DNA of 64,000 nt from CAWHNT01 sp963830775. Lineage in GTDB: Bacteria; Pseudomonadota; Alphaproteobacteria; Geminicoccales; Geminicoccaceae. The position numbers were made by a program, and so were the translations under genes. Shown here piece by piece: positions 45,749 to 53,519 of the stretch. Under the pieces are notes generated by a model. That model did no database searches and was not told the DNA's origin. It was given only the letters and a program-made list of their open reading frames with translations. Positions within the stretch are counted from its first letter, which is position 1, and every line of letters begins with the position of its first letter. Where the stretch lies: contig CAWHNT010000046.1 of assembly GCA_963830775.1 (NCBI GenBank), positions 62,001-126,000 on the forward strand, in the 5' to 3' direction.

Positions 45749-46759
45749 ATGGCCTCCTCGGCAATCAGGCACGATTTCGCGGCCCTCGTCGGCAACACGC
45801 CGCTGGTGCGCCTCAAGCGCGTGTCGGAGATGACCGGCTGCGAGATCCTGGGCAAGTGCGAGTTCCTCAATCCCGGCGGCAGCGTCAAGGACCGGGCGGC
45901 GCTGGCCATCATCGCCGATGCCGAGGAGCGGGGCCAGCTTCGCCCCGGCGGGGTGATCGTCGAGGGCACGGCCGGCAATACCGGCATCGGCCTTGCCCTG
46001 GTCGGCAACACCCGCGGCTACCGCACCGTCATCGTCATCCCCGAGACGCAGAGTGCCGAGAAGATGGACATGCTCCGTCTGGTCGGCGCCGAGCTGCGCC
46101 CGGTTCCGGCCGTGCCCTACCGCGACCCCAACAACTATGTGAAGGTAGCGGGCCGCCTGGCTGAGGAGCTGGCCCGCACCGAGCCCAACGGTGCCATCTG
46201 GGCCAACCAGTTCGACAATGTCGCCAACCGCACAGGCCACTACCGCACCACCGGCCCCGAGGTCTGGGAGCAGACCGCGGGCACGGTCGACGCCTTCACC
46301 TGCGCCATCGGCACCGGCGGCACGCTGGCCGGTGTCGCCATGTTCCTGAAGGAGCGCAACCCCGCGGTGCGGATCGTGGCGGCCGACCCCATGGGTGCGG
46401 CGCTCTACCATTACTACAAGCACGGCGAGCTCAAGGCCGAGGGCAGCTCGATCACCGAGGGCATCGGCCAGGGCCGGATCACCGCCAATCTCGAAGGTGC
46501 GCCCATCGACGATGCGGTGCAGATCCCGGATGAGGAGGCCCTGCCCTACGTCTTCGACCTTGTCCGCGAGGAGGGCCTGGTGCTCGGCGGCTCGTCCGGC
46601 ATCAACATCGCCGGTGCCGTCCGCGTCGCCAAGGAGCTGGGCCCGGGCCACACGATCGTGACCGTGCTCTGCGACTACGGCACCCGCTACCAGTCCAAGC
46701 TCTTCAACCCGGACTTCCTGCGCGAGAAGGGCCTGCCCTACCCCGAATGGCTGGCGTGA
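45749..46759 (+). CDS. cysK: Cysteine synthase A (O-acetylserine sulfhydrylase)
   Basis: Pyridoxal-phosphate enzyme that makes cysteine from O-acetylserine and sulfide. The 336-residue protein has the catalytic lysine in NPGGSVKDRAAL, the substrate loop EGTAGNTGIGLAL, the phosphate-binding GTGGTLAG and the C-terminal CDYGTRYQSKLFN. Start ATG 45749 has AAGGGA upstream. The sulfurtransferase gene follows eight bases after its stop, suggesting a joint role in sulfur metabolism. Confidence 0.93.
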   Translation: MASSAIRHDFAALVGNTPLVRLKRVSEMTGCEILGKCEFLNPGGSVKDRAALAIIADAEERGQLRPGGVIVEGTAGNTGIGLALVGNTRGYRTVIVIPETQSAEKMDMLRLVGAELRPVPAVPYRDPNNYVKVAGRLAEELARTEPNGAIWANQFDNVANRTGHYRTTGPEVWEQTAGTVDAFTCAIGTGGTLAGVAMFLKERNPAVRIVAADPMGAALYHYYKHGELKAEGSSITEGIGQGRITANLEGAPIDDAVQIPDEEALPYVFDLVREEGLVLGGSSGINIAGAVRVAKELGPGHTIVTVLCDYGTRYQSKLFNPDFLREKGLPYPEWLA

Positions 46760-46767
46760 GAGAGCCC

Positions 46768-47616
46768 ATGGCCGAGACCGCTTCGGACCCCCTGGTCAGC
46801 ACCTCCTGGCTGGCCGAGCACCTGGACGCCCCCGACATCCGCGTCGTGGACGCCACCTGGTACCTGCCGAACGCCGGCCGCGATCCCCGCGCGGAATACG
46901 CGGCCGCGCACATCCCCGGTGCCGTCTTCTTCGACATCGACGACATCTCGGATGAGACCAACCCCTATCCGCACATGATCCCGAGTGCCACCAAGTTCAG
47001 CGCCCGGATGCGCAGGCTGGGCCTCGGCGACGGTGCCCGCATCATCGTCTACGACAACAACCGCCTGATGGCCTCGGCCCGTGCCTGGTGGATGCTGCGC
47101 CTCTTCGGCCACTCCGACACGGCCGTCCTCGACGGCGGCCTCGCCAAGTGGCAGGCGGAAGGCCGCCCCGTCGACGACCTGCCGGTGCAGCCGGCCGAGC
47201 GCCACTTCACCGCCCGCCAGAACAACCTGCTGCTCCGCGAGCTCGACCAGATGCGCGCGAACCTGACCCAGAAGCGCGACCAGGTCCTGGACGCCCGTTC
47301 CACCGGCCGCTTCCACGGCCGCGACCCCGAGCCCCGCCCGGGCCTGCGCGGCGGCCACATCCCGGGCTCCACGAGCCTCCCCTACGCCGACCTGATCGCC
47401 CCCGACGGCACCCTCAAGCCCGCGCCGGAGCTCCGCCGCCGCCTCGACGAGGCCGGCGTCGACCTCGAGGGCCCGATCGTGACGAGCTGCGGCTCCGGCG
47501 TGTCGGCGGCCGTGATCAACCTGGCCCTCCACCGCCTGGGCCGCAGCGACACCGCCCTCTACGACGGCTCATGGGCGGAGTGGGGCGCGCGGACGGACAC
47601 GCCGGTGGCGCGCTGA
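46768..47616 (+). CDS. 3-mercaptopyruvate sulfurtransferase
   Basis: Tandem rhodanese protein of 282 residues. The first domain has WYLPNAGRDPRAEYAAAHIPG, the second GRDPEPRPGLRGGHIPGSTSLPY, and the active-site loop is CGSGVSA near residue 237, the form typical of mercaptopyruvate rather than thiosulfate enzymes. It transfers sulfur from 3-mercaptopyruvate to thiols or cyanide. It is co-transcribed with cysK. E. coli SseA is the nearest named relative; the symbol is left blank because the paralogue was not checked. Confidence 0.9.
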   Translation: MAETASDPLVSTSWLAEHLDAPDIRVVDATWYLPNAGRDPRAEYAAAHIPGAVFFDIDDISDETNPYPHMIPSATKFSARMRRLGLGDGARIIVYDNNRLMASARAWWMLRLFGHSDTAVLDGGLAKWQAEGRPVDDLPVQPAERHFTARQNNLLLRELDQMRANLTQKRDQVLDARSTGRFHGRDPEPRPGLRGGHIPGSTSLPYADLIAPDGTLKPAPELRRRLDEAGVDLEGPIVTSCGSGVSAAVINLALHRLGRSDTALYDGSWAEWGARTDTPVAR

Positions 47617-47636
47617 CCGCATCCGCACCGCCCGTC

Positions 47637-47658
47637 ACCCCGGCCTCCGAGCCGGGGT
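47637..47658. repeat. Palindromic intergenic element
   Basis: ACCCCGGC and GCCGGGGT form an 8-bp perfect stem with a CTCCGA loop, in the gap between the convergent sulfurtransferase and DMT transporter genes. The surrounding GTCACCCCGG and GGGGTCCAGAG resemble dispersed palindromes found in many alphaproteobacterial genomes. It may double as a bidirectional terminator. Confidence 0.6.
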
Positions 47659-47722
47659 CCAGAGTGGCCGCGCGACGCAGCCGACGTTCTGCCACGTGGA
47701 TGCCGTCAGCTCACTGCGCCGC

Positions 47723-48628
47723 TCACGCCCCCGCCCGCCGCAGCCGGTGCTCGCGCAGGTCGAGCCGGTACACGTGCAGCCCGCTCGCCACGATCACCAC
47801 GGCCCCCACGATGGTCCACATGCTGGGCACATCCCCGAACGCGAGATAGCTCGCGATCATCGCCCACAGGAGCTGGACGTAGGTGAACGGGCTCACCCGT
47901 GAGGCCTCCGCGCGCTGCAGGGCCATGATCACCAGCAGGTGCCCGGCGGCTCCCAGGGCGCCGACCAGGATGAAGATCAGCCACACCCGCATCGTCGGCG
48001 GCTCCCACCAGAACGGGACCAGCGCGCTGAACACGATCATGCCGACCAGCCCGCCATAGAGCAGGGAGACGATGGGCTCGCTCTCGCGCACGAGGCGGGT
48101 GGTGATCTGGTAGAGCGCGTAGGAGAGGGCGCAGCCCAGCGCCAGAACCGCGCCGATGTTCAGGCTGCCGGCCCCGGGCCGGACGATCAGCATGGCCCCG
48201 GCGAAGCCGGCGGCGATGGTGAGCCAGCGCTCCAGGCTCACCCGCTCGCGCAGGACCAGGACCGCGAGCACGGCCACGATGATCGGCGCCATGAAGATGA
48301 TGGCCGCCACCTCGCCCAGCGGCATGAAGATCAGGGCGGTGAAGTTGCAGACGGTGGACAGCAGCAGCAGCATCGAGCGCCCGAGCTGCATGCCCACCCG
48401 CCGGACGCGCAGCACGTCGACCAGCTTGCCCGGGAAGATGACGACGACGGTGAGCACGTGGAAGAAGTAGCGTGCCCAGATGATCATCACCGTGTTGTGC
48501 TCGTAGGTCAGGCCCTTGACCATCGCGTTCATGACCACGAACAGCAGGCCCGAGAGGCAGATCAGGCCGATCGCCTGGAGCGTGTTCCGCCTGGTGTCGG
48601 GGAAGGTCACGGTGCCGGCCGCGGGCAC
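47723..48628 (-). CDS. DMT-superfamily (EamA) transporter
   Basis: A 301-residue membrane protein with ten predicted helices in two EamA repeats: GLICLSGLLFVVMNAMVKGL, FMAPIIVAVLAVLVLRERVS, then LALGCALSYALYQITTRLV and VQLLWAMIASYLAFGDVPS. The E-R-V-S-x-x-R-W element is typical. The solute is unknown; such proteins often export amino acids or metabolites. GTG 48628 begins four bases after the stop of the aldo/keto reductase gene, so the two are one unit. Confidence 0.88.
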   Translation of the reverse strand: MPAAGTVTFPDTRRNTLQAIGLICLSGLLFVVMNAMVKGLTYEHNTVMIIWARYFFHVLTVVVIFPGKLVDVLRVRRVGMQLGRSMLLLLSTVCNFTALIFMPLGEVAAIIFMAPIIVAVLAVLVLRERVSLERWLTIAAGFAGAMLIVRPGAGSLNIGAVLALGCALSYALYQITTRLVRESEPIVSLLYGGLVGMIVFSALVPFWWEPPTMRVWLIFILVGALGAAGHLLVIMALQRAEASRVSPFTYVQLLWAMIASYLAFGDVPSMWTIVGAVVIVASGLHVYRLDLREHRLRRAGA

Positions 48629-48632
48629 GCGC

Positions 48633-49604
48633 TCAGAAGCCCTCTCCGTAGCTGGCGTCGATCCGGGCCAGCGCCGCGTCGGGCAGCGGCCCGGCCTCGA
48701 ACGCCGCCAGCGCCTCGTCCAGCTGATCCAGCGTGGCCAGGCCCACCACCACGGTCGACAGGTCGGGGTTCGCCAGGGCGAAGCGGATCGCCGCCTGGGC
48801 CCGGGTGCCGTAATCGGTGCCGAGCCGGTCGAAGATCGCCCGTGCCCGTGCCGCCTCCTGCTCCAGCGCCGCGTCGGCGGCGACCACGACCTCGCGACCG
48901 TGGCGCGTGTCGCTCGCCAGCACGCCGGCGGCCAGGACACGGATGTTCATGATGCCCATGTCCTGCGCCCGGCAGGCCGCGATCACGCCCGCGAAGTCCT
49001 GCCCGCGCCAGTTCAGCGGCATGGAGCGCGCGGCACTCGGGTTCAGCATGTTGTAGTAGACCTGGGCGGTGTCGAAGCGGCCGGAGCGCAGCACCTCGAC
49101 GATCGCCGCCGTCTCGCCCAGGGCGGTGAGGCCGTGATGGCCGAAATAGCCTTCGCCCCGCAGACGGTCGAAGATGTCGGCGACGCCACCCGGGCGCAGG
49201 ATCTCGTCGACGCCCAGGAGATGCCGCTCGGTCGTGGCTCCGATCTGGTTGTGGAGCTGGAACAGCGCCACCCGGTCGGTCCGGAGCCGGGTCAGGCTTT
49301 CCTCCAGCGAGCGGCGGATCTGGCCTTCCAGATCGCCCTGTGCCGAGGGGTCGATCCGGACCTTGGTCGAGATCTGGAGCTTGTGGCCGATGCCGGGCAG
49401 AAGGCGGCCGAGCCCGCGCTCGCTTTCGCCCTTCCCATAATCGGCTGCCGTGTCGATCCAGTTGCAGCCCGCGGCGATCACCCGGTCCAGTGCCTCGAGG
49501 CGGACCTCGTCGGCCTCGTTGATCAGGATGCCGCCCACTATTCCCCCGCCGAGGGTGAACTCGGACACCTGCAGGCCGGTCCGGCCGAGACGACGCTGCT
49601 GCAT
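48633..49604 (-). CDS. Aldo/keto reductase
   Basis: A 323-residue NADPH-dependent reductase of the AKR superfamily. The catalytic tetrad is visible: Asp and Tyr in DTAADYGKGES, Lys in ISTKVRIDP, His in LFQLHNQIG; the cofactor end is RAQAAIRFALANPDLSTVVVG. It resembles L-galactose/pyridoxal dehydrogenase-like members, but no specific substrate is assigned. ATG 49604 is preferred to 49610 because GGAGG is nine bases upstream of it. Confidence 0.9.
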   Translation of the reverse strand: MQQRRLGRTGLQVSEFTLGGGIVGGILINEADEVRLEALDRVIAAGCNWIDTAADYGKGESERGLGRLLPGIGHKLQISTKVRIDPSAQGDLEGQIRRSLEESLTRLRTDRVALFQLHNQIGATTERHLLGVDEILRPGGVADIFDRLRGEGYFGHHGLTALGETAAIVEVLRSGRFDTAQVYYNMLNPSAARSMPLNWRGQDFAGVIAACRAQDMGIMNIRVLAAGVLASDTRHGREVVVAADAALEQEAARARAIFDRLGTDYGTRAQAAIRFALANPDLSTVVVGLATLDQLDEALAAFEAGPLPDAALARIDASYGEGF

Positions 49605-49778
49605 GGGCATTGGCCTCCACTCTCCTGCCGTGCAGCATCGTGAACACCGCCCGCCCACGCAACCCGGCCTGCCAGCATACCGCCTGCGCGCCTTTGCTCC
49701 GGACCCAGGACGGCTGGTCTTGACCTTGGCTCCGTTTCGCGCAATCCCCTGGTCGAGCTTGGCTGGATCCACGGCCAG

Positions 49779-50642
49779 GTGCCGGGGGCCGAGGCCGGCA
49801 CGCCGCGCGCCAACCTGATCTTCGGCAGCGACAAGCAGACCTCGGACGAGGAGATCGGCGGCGTCGCCCGCTACATCCTGATCGAGACCACGAGCAGCAA
49901 CCGCAACGCCGCCGAGATCAAGGCCACGAGCGTGCGCTACGAGAACATCGTGGCCCCGGGCGGCCGGGTCTACACGCGGCATGGGCTGCGCAACCAGCTC
50001 GTGAGCTGCATGGCACCCCTCCTGCTCGCGAACGAGGACGCGGCCCTGGTCGGCTGCGTCGCCGACGGTGCTGACGGGCTGGTCGGCATCAAGGCGGGCG
50101 GCATCACCGGCGACGAGCTGCGGCATGGCCAGAAGGGCTACCCGATCGGCGCCGACGCCCTGCTGATCGCCTGCGAGGGGCTGCACGTGGTCGGGTTTGC
50201 GCAAGGCGACGGTCCGGCATGGAGCAGGCCGCCCCGGGGCTCCCGGGTCTACCGGCCGCAGGGCCGGGTGGAGGCCAGACTGGGCGCCACCTACGCCACG
50301 CTGGCCCAGCTGCCGGACGGCATCGCCCTGCCGGCACGGCAGGTGGTCCGCCTCACGAGCGCCATGGTGGGCGTGAACGGCAGCGGGATCGGTGACGCCC
50401 AGCCGGCCGAGCCGACCACTCCCGGCACGCCGATGACGCCCACCACCATTCTCGGCACGCTGGAGAAGGCGTTGGCCGACACGGCCGATCTCGCCGACTG
50501 GATCAAGGCCATCCGGGCCGCGCAGGCGGAGCAGAGAAGGGTCGCGGAGAAGACGGCATTGAAGGGAGCCTCGATGCTTCGTCGTGCCGCAGCATCGGCG
50601 GCCGAACGTCTGCGCGCGGACGATGCCGGCAGAACAGCCTAA
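49779..50642 (+). CDS. Unrecognised protein, possibly N-terminally truncated
   Basis: A 287-residue open frame from GTG 49779; the same frame stays open for at least 100 bases upstream (NPLVELGWIHGQ precedes) without an obvious start. It contains ANLIFGSDKQTSDEEIGG, RYILIETTSSNRNAAEIKA, a middle region LLIACEGLHVVGFAQGDG, a Pro/Thr linker (AEPTTPGTPMTPTT) and an Ala/Arg-rich helical end (KGASMLRRAAASAAERLRA). No known domain was recognised. Codon bias is like that of the neighbouring genes, and the frame does not look antisense. It overlaps the convergent RidA stop by four bases. Confidence 0.5.
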   Translation: MPGAEAGTPRANLIFGSDKQTSDEEIGGVARYILIETTSSNRNAAEIKATSVRYENIVAPGGRVYTRHGLRNQLVSCMAPLLLANEDAALVGCVADGADGLVGIKAGGITGDELRHGQKGYPIGADALLIACEGLHVVGFAQGDGPAWSRPPRGSRVYRPQGRVEARLGATYATLAQLPDGIALPARQVVRLTSAMVGVNGSGIGDAQPAEPTTPGTPMTPTTILGTLEKALADTADLADWIKAIRAAQAEQRRVAEKTALKGASMLRRAAASAAERLRADDAGRTA

Positions 50643-51043
50643 AGCTCCATGTCCTGTGGAAGCTTCGCGATCACCTTGATCTCGAACTGGAACCCATAGA
50701 GCCACGTCACGCCGATGCCGGTCAGCGTCGGGTGAGGTGCCTCGCCCCAATATTCCGGCAGCACCTTCCAGATCGTGTCGAAATTCGCTTCGGGATCGAC
50801 AATGAAGACGGTCACGTCGATCACGTCGTCGAACGTGCAGCCGGCAGCCGACAGGATCGCGTTCAGATTGTCGAACGCGAGCCGGACCTGCGCCTCCAGT
50901 TCAGGCTCGGGCGAGCCGTCCGGACGGCTGCCGACCTGCCCCGAAACGAACAGAAAGCCATTGGACCGGATCGCCGGCGAATAGCGGTTCCTTTCGTAGA
51001 GCGCCTGACGCCCGACCGGGAAAACAACGTCGCGCTTGGCCAT
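50639..51043 (-). CDS. RidA/YjgF-family protein
   Basis: A 134-residue member of the RidA superfamily, whose best-known members hydrolyse reactive enamines and imines. It shows SPAIRSNGFLFVSGQVG, QVRLAFDNLNAILSAAGCTF and DVIDVTVFIVDPEANF, but the substrate-binding arginine region near the end (TWLYGFQFEIKVIAKLP) differs from the canonical P-A-R-x-x-x-E pattern, so it is a non-archetypal Rid protein. A perfect AAGGAGG precedes ATG 51043. Confidence 0.88.
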   Translation of the reverse strand: MAKRDVVFPVGRQALYERNRYSPAIRSNGFLFVSGQVGSRPDGSPEPELEAQVRLAFDNLNAILSAAGCTFDDVIDVTVFIVDPEANFDTIWKVLPEYWGEAPHPTLTGIGVTWLYGFQFEIKVIAKLPQDMEL

Positions 51044-51130
51044 GGATCGCCTCCTTGGATGGGAAGAACAGCTCCGACGTAGCGTCATGGCCTCGGACGA
51101 CCAGCGGACCTCAGGGGCACGTCCACCGTC

Positions 51131-51637
51131 TCAGCTCCGCGCCCGAGCTGCGTCGGCCCGCAGCTGCGCAACGTTTTCCGCAAGCACGATGAGGCTCACC
51201 CCAAGCAGCGCTACATCCTTGATCAGGAAGGAGCCCAACGCGTTGAGCCAGGGAAAGCCACCCGAGCCCTGTTCCCAGATCGGCAGTGCCAACATCGTCG
51301 AGACGGTGACCGTGAAGGTCAGGGTGGCGAGCGCACCTGCAGCAACGCCGGCGCGCACCGACCAAGGTGAGGCGATCAGAAGCGCTGCCGTCAGCAGCTC
51401 GACGCCGCCGAGCAAGTAGGAGGCGCCGGACTCGCCGAAAACAGGGTAGAGCCAGGCCAGCCAGGGCGTGCCACCTATCAGTGGCTTCAGGGCGTCTACC
51501 TCGATCGGCGTGAACTTGAGGATACCGATCATCGCGAGCGGCAGGACAACGCCTGCCAGCGCGACTGCGCGACCTGCATCCATTAGGCGCTCAGCGGGCA
51601 CCACTCTGGCGGATGCCATTCCGAAACTGCGCAACAT
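51131..51637 (-). CDS. DUF417/YkgB-family membrane protein (RclC-like)
   Basis: A 168-residue membrane protein with four helices: AGVVLPLAMIGILKFTPIEV, SYLLGGVELLTAALLIASPW, AGALATLTFTVTVSTMLALP and FLIKDVALLGVSLIVLAE. The K-F-T-x-x-E and S-x-x-L-G-x-x-E features fit DUF417, which includes E. coli RclC of the reactive chlorine response. Its ATG at 51637 has GAGGAGAG upstream. It is divergent from a MarR-type regulator with a shared 84-base control region. Confidence 0.87.
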   Translation of the reverse strand: MLRSFGMASARVVPAERLMDAGRAVALAGVVLPLAMIGILKFTPIEVDALKPLIGGTPWLAWLYPVFGESGASYLLGGVELLTAALLIASPWSVRAGVAAGALATLTFTVTVSTMLALPIWEQGSGGFPWLNALGSFLIKDVALLGVSLIVLAENVAQLRADAARARS

Positions 51638-51657
51638 TGCACTCTCCTCTACAAGTG

Positions 51658-51672
51658 TATGCGCGAAGCATA
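51658..51672. promoter_or_regulatory. Palindromic operator between DUF417 and MarR genes
   Basis: TATGC and GCATA form a perfect inverted repeat with a five-base centre (GCGAA), in the divergent gap 20 bases upstream of the DUF417 start. It is a natural binding site for the adjacent MarR-family regulator and would block DUF417 transcription. Confidence 0.55.
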
Positions 51673-51686
51673 TAACTCTAAGCGCC

Positions 51687-51715
51687 TTGATGTCTATGCC
51701 CCGCGCACATATTTT
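51687..51715 (+). promoter_or_regulatory. Candidate promoter of the MarR gene
   Basis: TTGATG (51687-51692) and TATTTT (51710-51715) are 17 bases apart. Transcription would begin at about 51722, at or near the first base of the ATG, suggesting a leaderless message. Confidence 0.4.
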
Positions 51716-51721
51716 TCGGGA

Positions 51722-52252
51722 ATGGAGAACGCTAGGACGGGGAATGTCGTCGGGGCCCTGGTATTGGCCCTGTCCGACGCCATGCTTCGAGACACACAGG
51801 GCCAGGCGCCTGAGCCGGGGCCGGCCGCGGCGGCGATCACGCTGCTCGGTCACGAGCCTGGCATGCCGATCGAGCGGCTGAGACGGGCGTTGCGCCTATC
51901 GCACCCAGGTGCGGTTCGCCTTGTGGATCGGCTCGTCGCCGACGGGCTGGTCGTACGGCAACCCTGTCCCAGCGACCGCCGCGCCGTTGCGCTGCACTTG
52001 ACGGATGCCGGTGACCGAAGCTGCGCAGCAATCCTTGATGCGCGTCAGCAGCATCTGGCTCGTGTGCTCGACATCCTGGACCGACCCGAGCGTGAGATCT
52101 TCGGCCGTCTTGCCGAGAAGCTGCTCTGCGGCCTGATCCAGGATCTTGACCACGCCTATTCCGTGTGTCGCCTCTGCGATCCAGCGGCGTGCGTGGATTG
52201 TCCGGTCGAGGGAGCGCTGGACGCTGGGTTGGGTGAGCCAGATCCGGCCTGA
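51722..52252 (+). CDS. MarR-family regulator with cysteine-rich C-terminus
   Basis: A 176-residue winged-helix regulator. The DNA-binding part has ITLLGHEPGMPIERLRRALR, LSHPGAVRLVDRLVADGLVV and the wing CPSDRRAVALHLTDAG; the dimer helices follow. The end carries four clustered cysteines in CRLCDPAACVDCPVEGAL, which could bind metal or sense oxidants. Pairing with an RclC-like gene, a family tied to chlorine stress, fits an oxidant-responsive switch, but this is inference. The ATG at 51722 has almost no leader if the promoter above is right. Confidence 0.87.
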   Translation: MENARTGNVVGALVLALSDAMLRDTQGQAPEPGPAAAAITLLGHEPGMPIERLRRALRLSHPGAVRLVDRLVADGLVVRQPCPSDRRAVALHLTDAGDRSCAAILDARQQHLARVLDILDRPEREIFGRLAEKLLCGLIQDLDHAYSVCRLCDPAACVDCPVEGALDAGLGEPDPA

Positions 52253-52505
52253 GGCGGTTGACAGAGGATGACCCGCATGAGCGCCTACGGCCGGCCCCAG
52301 TTGGGGCTCCGTCGCCAGCAACAGGTCCCGCTCCAGGTCGAGCCGGTCAAAGATTTGCCGCAACATTATCAGCCGGTACGGAAGATGATCGGCCGCTGCA
52401 CCCACGGCAGGCTTGACAGCGCCCGCCTGCAACGTGCCAGTTGATCCGGCTGCGCCTCAGTCTCGGCTGGGGTTGCGGAGCCGCAATGAGTGGCCGGAGG
52501 ATGCA

Positions 52506-52793
52506 ATGGCGAAGGCAGGACCAGAGAGCAAGGCGGCCTCGGGGGGCAAGAAGCCGAACGCGCTCCAGACACCCCTGAAGCCCTCGAAGGAGCTGGCGGC
52601 GGTGGTCGGCGACGGGCCGCTGCCGCGTGGCGAGGTCGTCAGCAAGATGTGGGACTACATCAAGAAGAACAACCTGCAGAATCCCGAGAACAAGCGCGAG
52701 ATCCTGGCCGACGACAAGCTCGAGCCGATCTTCGGGAAGAAGAAGGTAACGATGTTCGAGATGAACAAGCACCTGGCGCGCCATCTGAAGTGA
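52506..52793 (+). CDS. SWIB/MDM2-domain protein
   Basis: A 95-residue protein with a basic N-terminal tail (about 25 residues) and one SWIB domain: PLKPSKELAAVVGDGPLPRG, then WDYIKKNNLQNPENKREILA and DDKLEPIFGKKKVTMFEMNK. Small SWIB proteins occur in chlamydiae, where they are linked to DNA condensation, and in many alphaproteobacteria, where their role is unknown. GGAGG at 52496-52500 gives the ATG at 52506. The 253 bases before it contain nothing recognised. Confidence 0.9.
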   Translation: MAKAGPESKAASGGKKPNALQTPLKPSKELAAVVGDGPLPRGEVVSKMWDYIKKNNLQNPENKREILADDKLEPIFGKKKVTMFEMNKHLARHLK

Positions 52794-52963
52794 CCCCTGC
52801 CGCGGGCTGGGTGCGAGGACGACGCGAAACGGACGATCGGACGGCAGGACAGTCGTAGCTCACAAAACCGACCTGGGAGGCCGAGCGACGATCGGGCTAC
52901 ACCAGCTGCGATCTTCACCATGAGGGGGACTGGATCAGCGACGGCAACTATGCCGAGCTGCCG

Positions 52964-53386
52964 ATGATACCGGCCGGTGCGCGGGCGCAGGTGGTGAGCT
53001 ACGGCCGCCACCGCGCCGGTGCCGTCGTCGACGGCAAGCCGATGCGGCTCGGCCACGACTATGGCCGCGAGCAGGAGAGCCTGCAGCAGTGGGTGGCCAG
53101 GATCATCGTGCCGGACGATCCCCGGCAGAAGCTGGCCACCTGGCCCTCGGATGTCCAGGACGCGGTCCGCCGCGGCCAGATCAAGGTCGGCATGACCCGG
53201 GAGCAGGTGATCATGGCGCTCGGCTACCCGATGACGAACGAGAACCCGTCGCTCGATTCGGGACTCTGGCGCTATTGGGTATCGAGCTTCGGCCCCTACC
53301 AGGTCTTGTGGGACCAGAACGGCCGGGTCTCGGAGATCGCCGGGGACACGCTCGTCACCAACATGATCACCTACCGGCCGCGATAG
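52964..53386 (+). CDS. BamE/SmpA-like protein lacking its export signal
   Basis: A 140-residue protein with GKPMRLGHDYGREQESLQQW, IKVGMTREQVIMALGYPMTN and WRYWVSSFGPYQVLWDQNGR, the last two resembling the SmpA/BamE-like repeat found in small lipoproteins. The frame is open back to 52860 (SGYTSCDLHHEGDWISDGNY) but has no good start and no signal peptide or lipobox. Relatives usually carry about 60 more N-terminal residues, so this copy is either truncated or carries an upstream error. Treat the start at 52964 as provisional. Confidence 0.6.
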   Translation: MIPAGARAQVVSYGRHRAGAVVDGKPMRLGHDYGREQESLQQWVARIIVPDDPRQKLATWPSDVQDAVRRGQIKVGMTREQVIMALGYPMTNENPSLDSGLWRYWVSSFGPYQVLWDQNGRVSEIAGDTLVTNMITYRPR

Positions 53387-53519
53387 GCCCTGATCCCGCG
53401 GCGGTCGCTGCCAGCCGGCCCGCGCAAGCAGGCTTTCTGCCGGCCGTGAGTTGGCTTAAGGGTGCCCCAGGGCGGGGATACCTGCCGGGGTTGGGAGGAA
53501 CAGCTGCCATGAGCCTGCG

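Noticed and set aside
51896..52432. 178-residue open frame antisense to the MarR gene
   Set aside because: It lies over a clear MarR coding region and shows no recognisable motif; the part beyond 52252 is short and unsupported.
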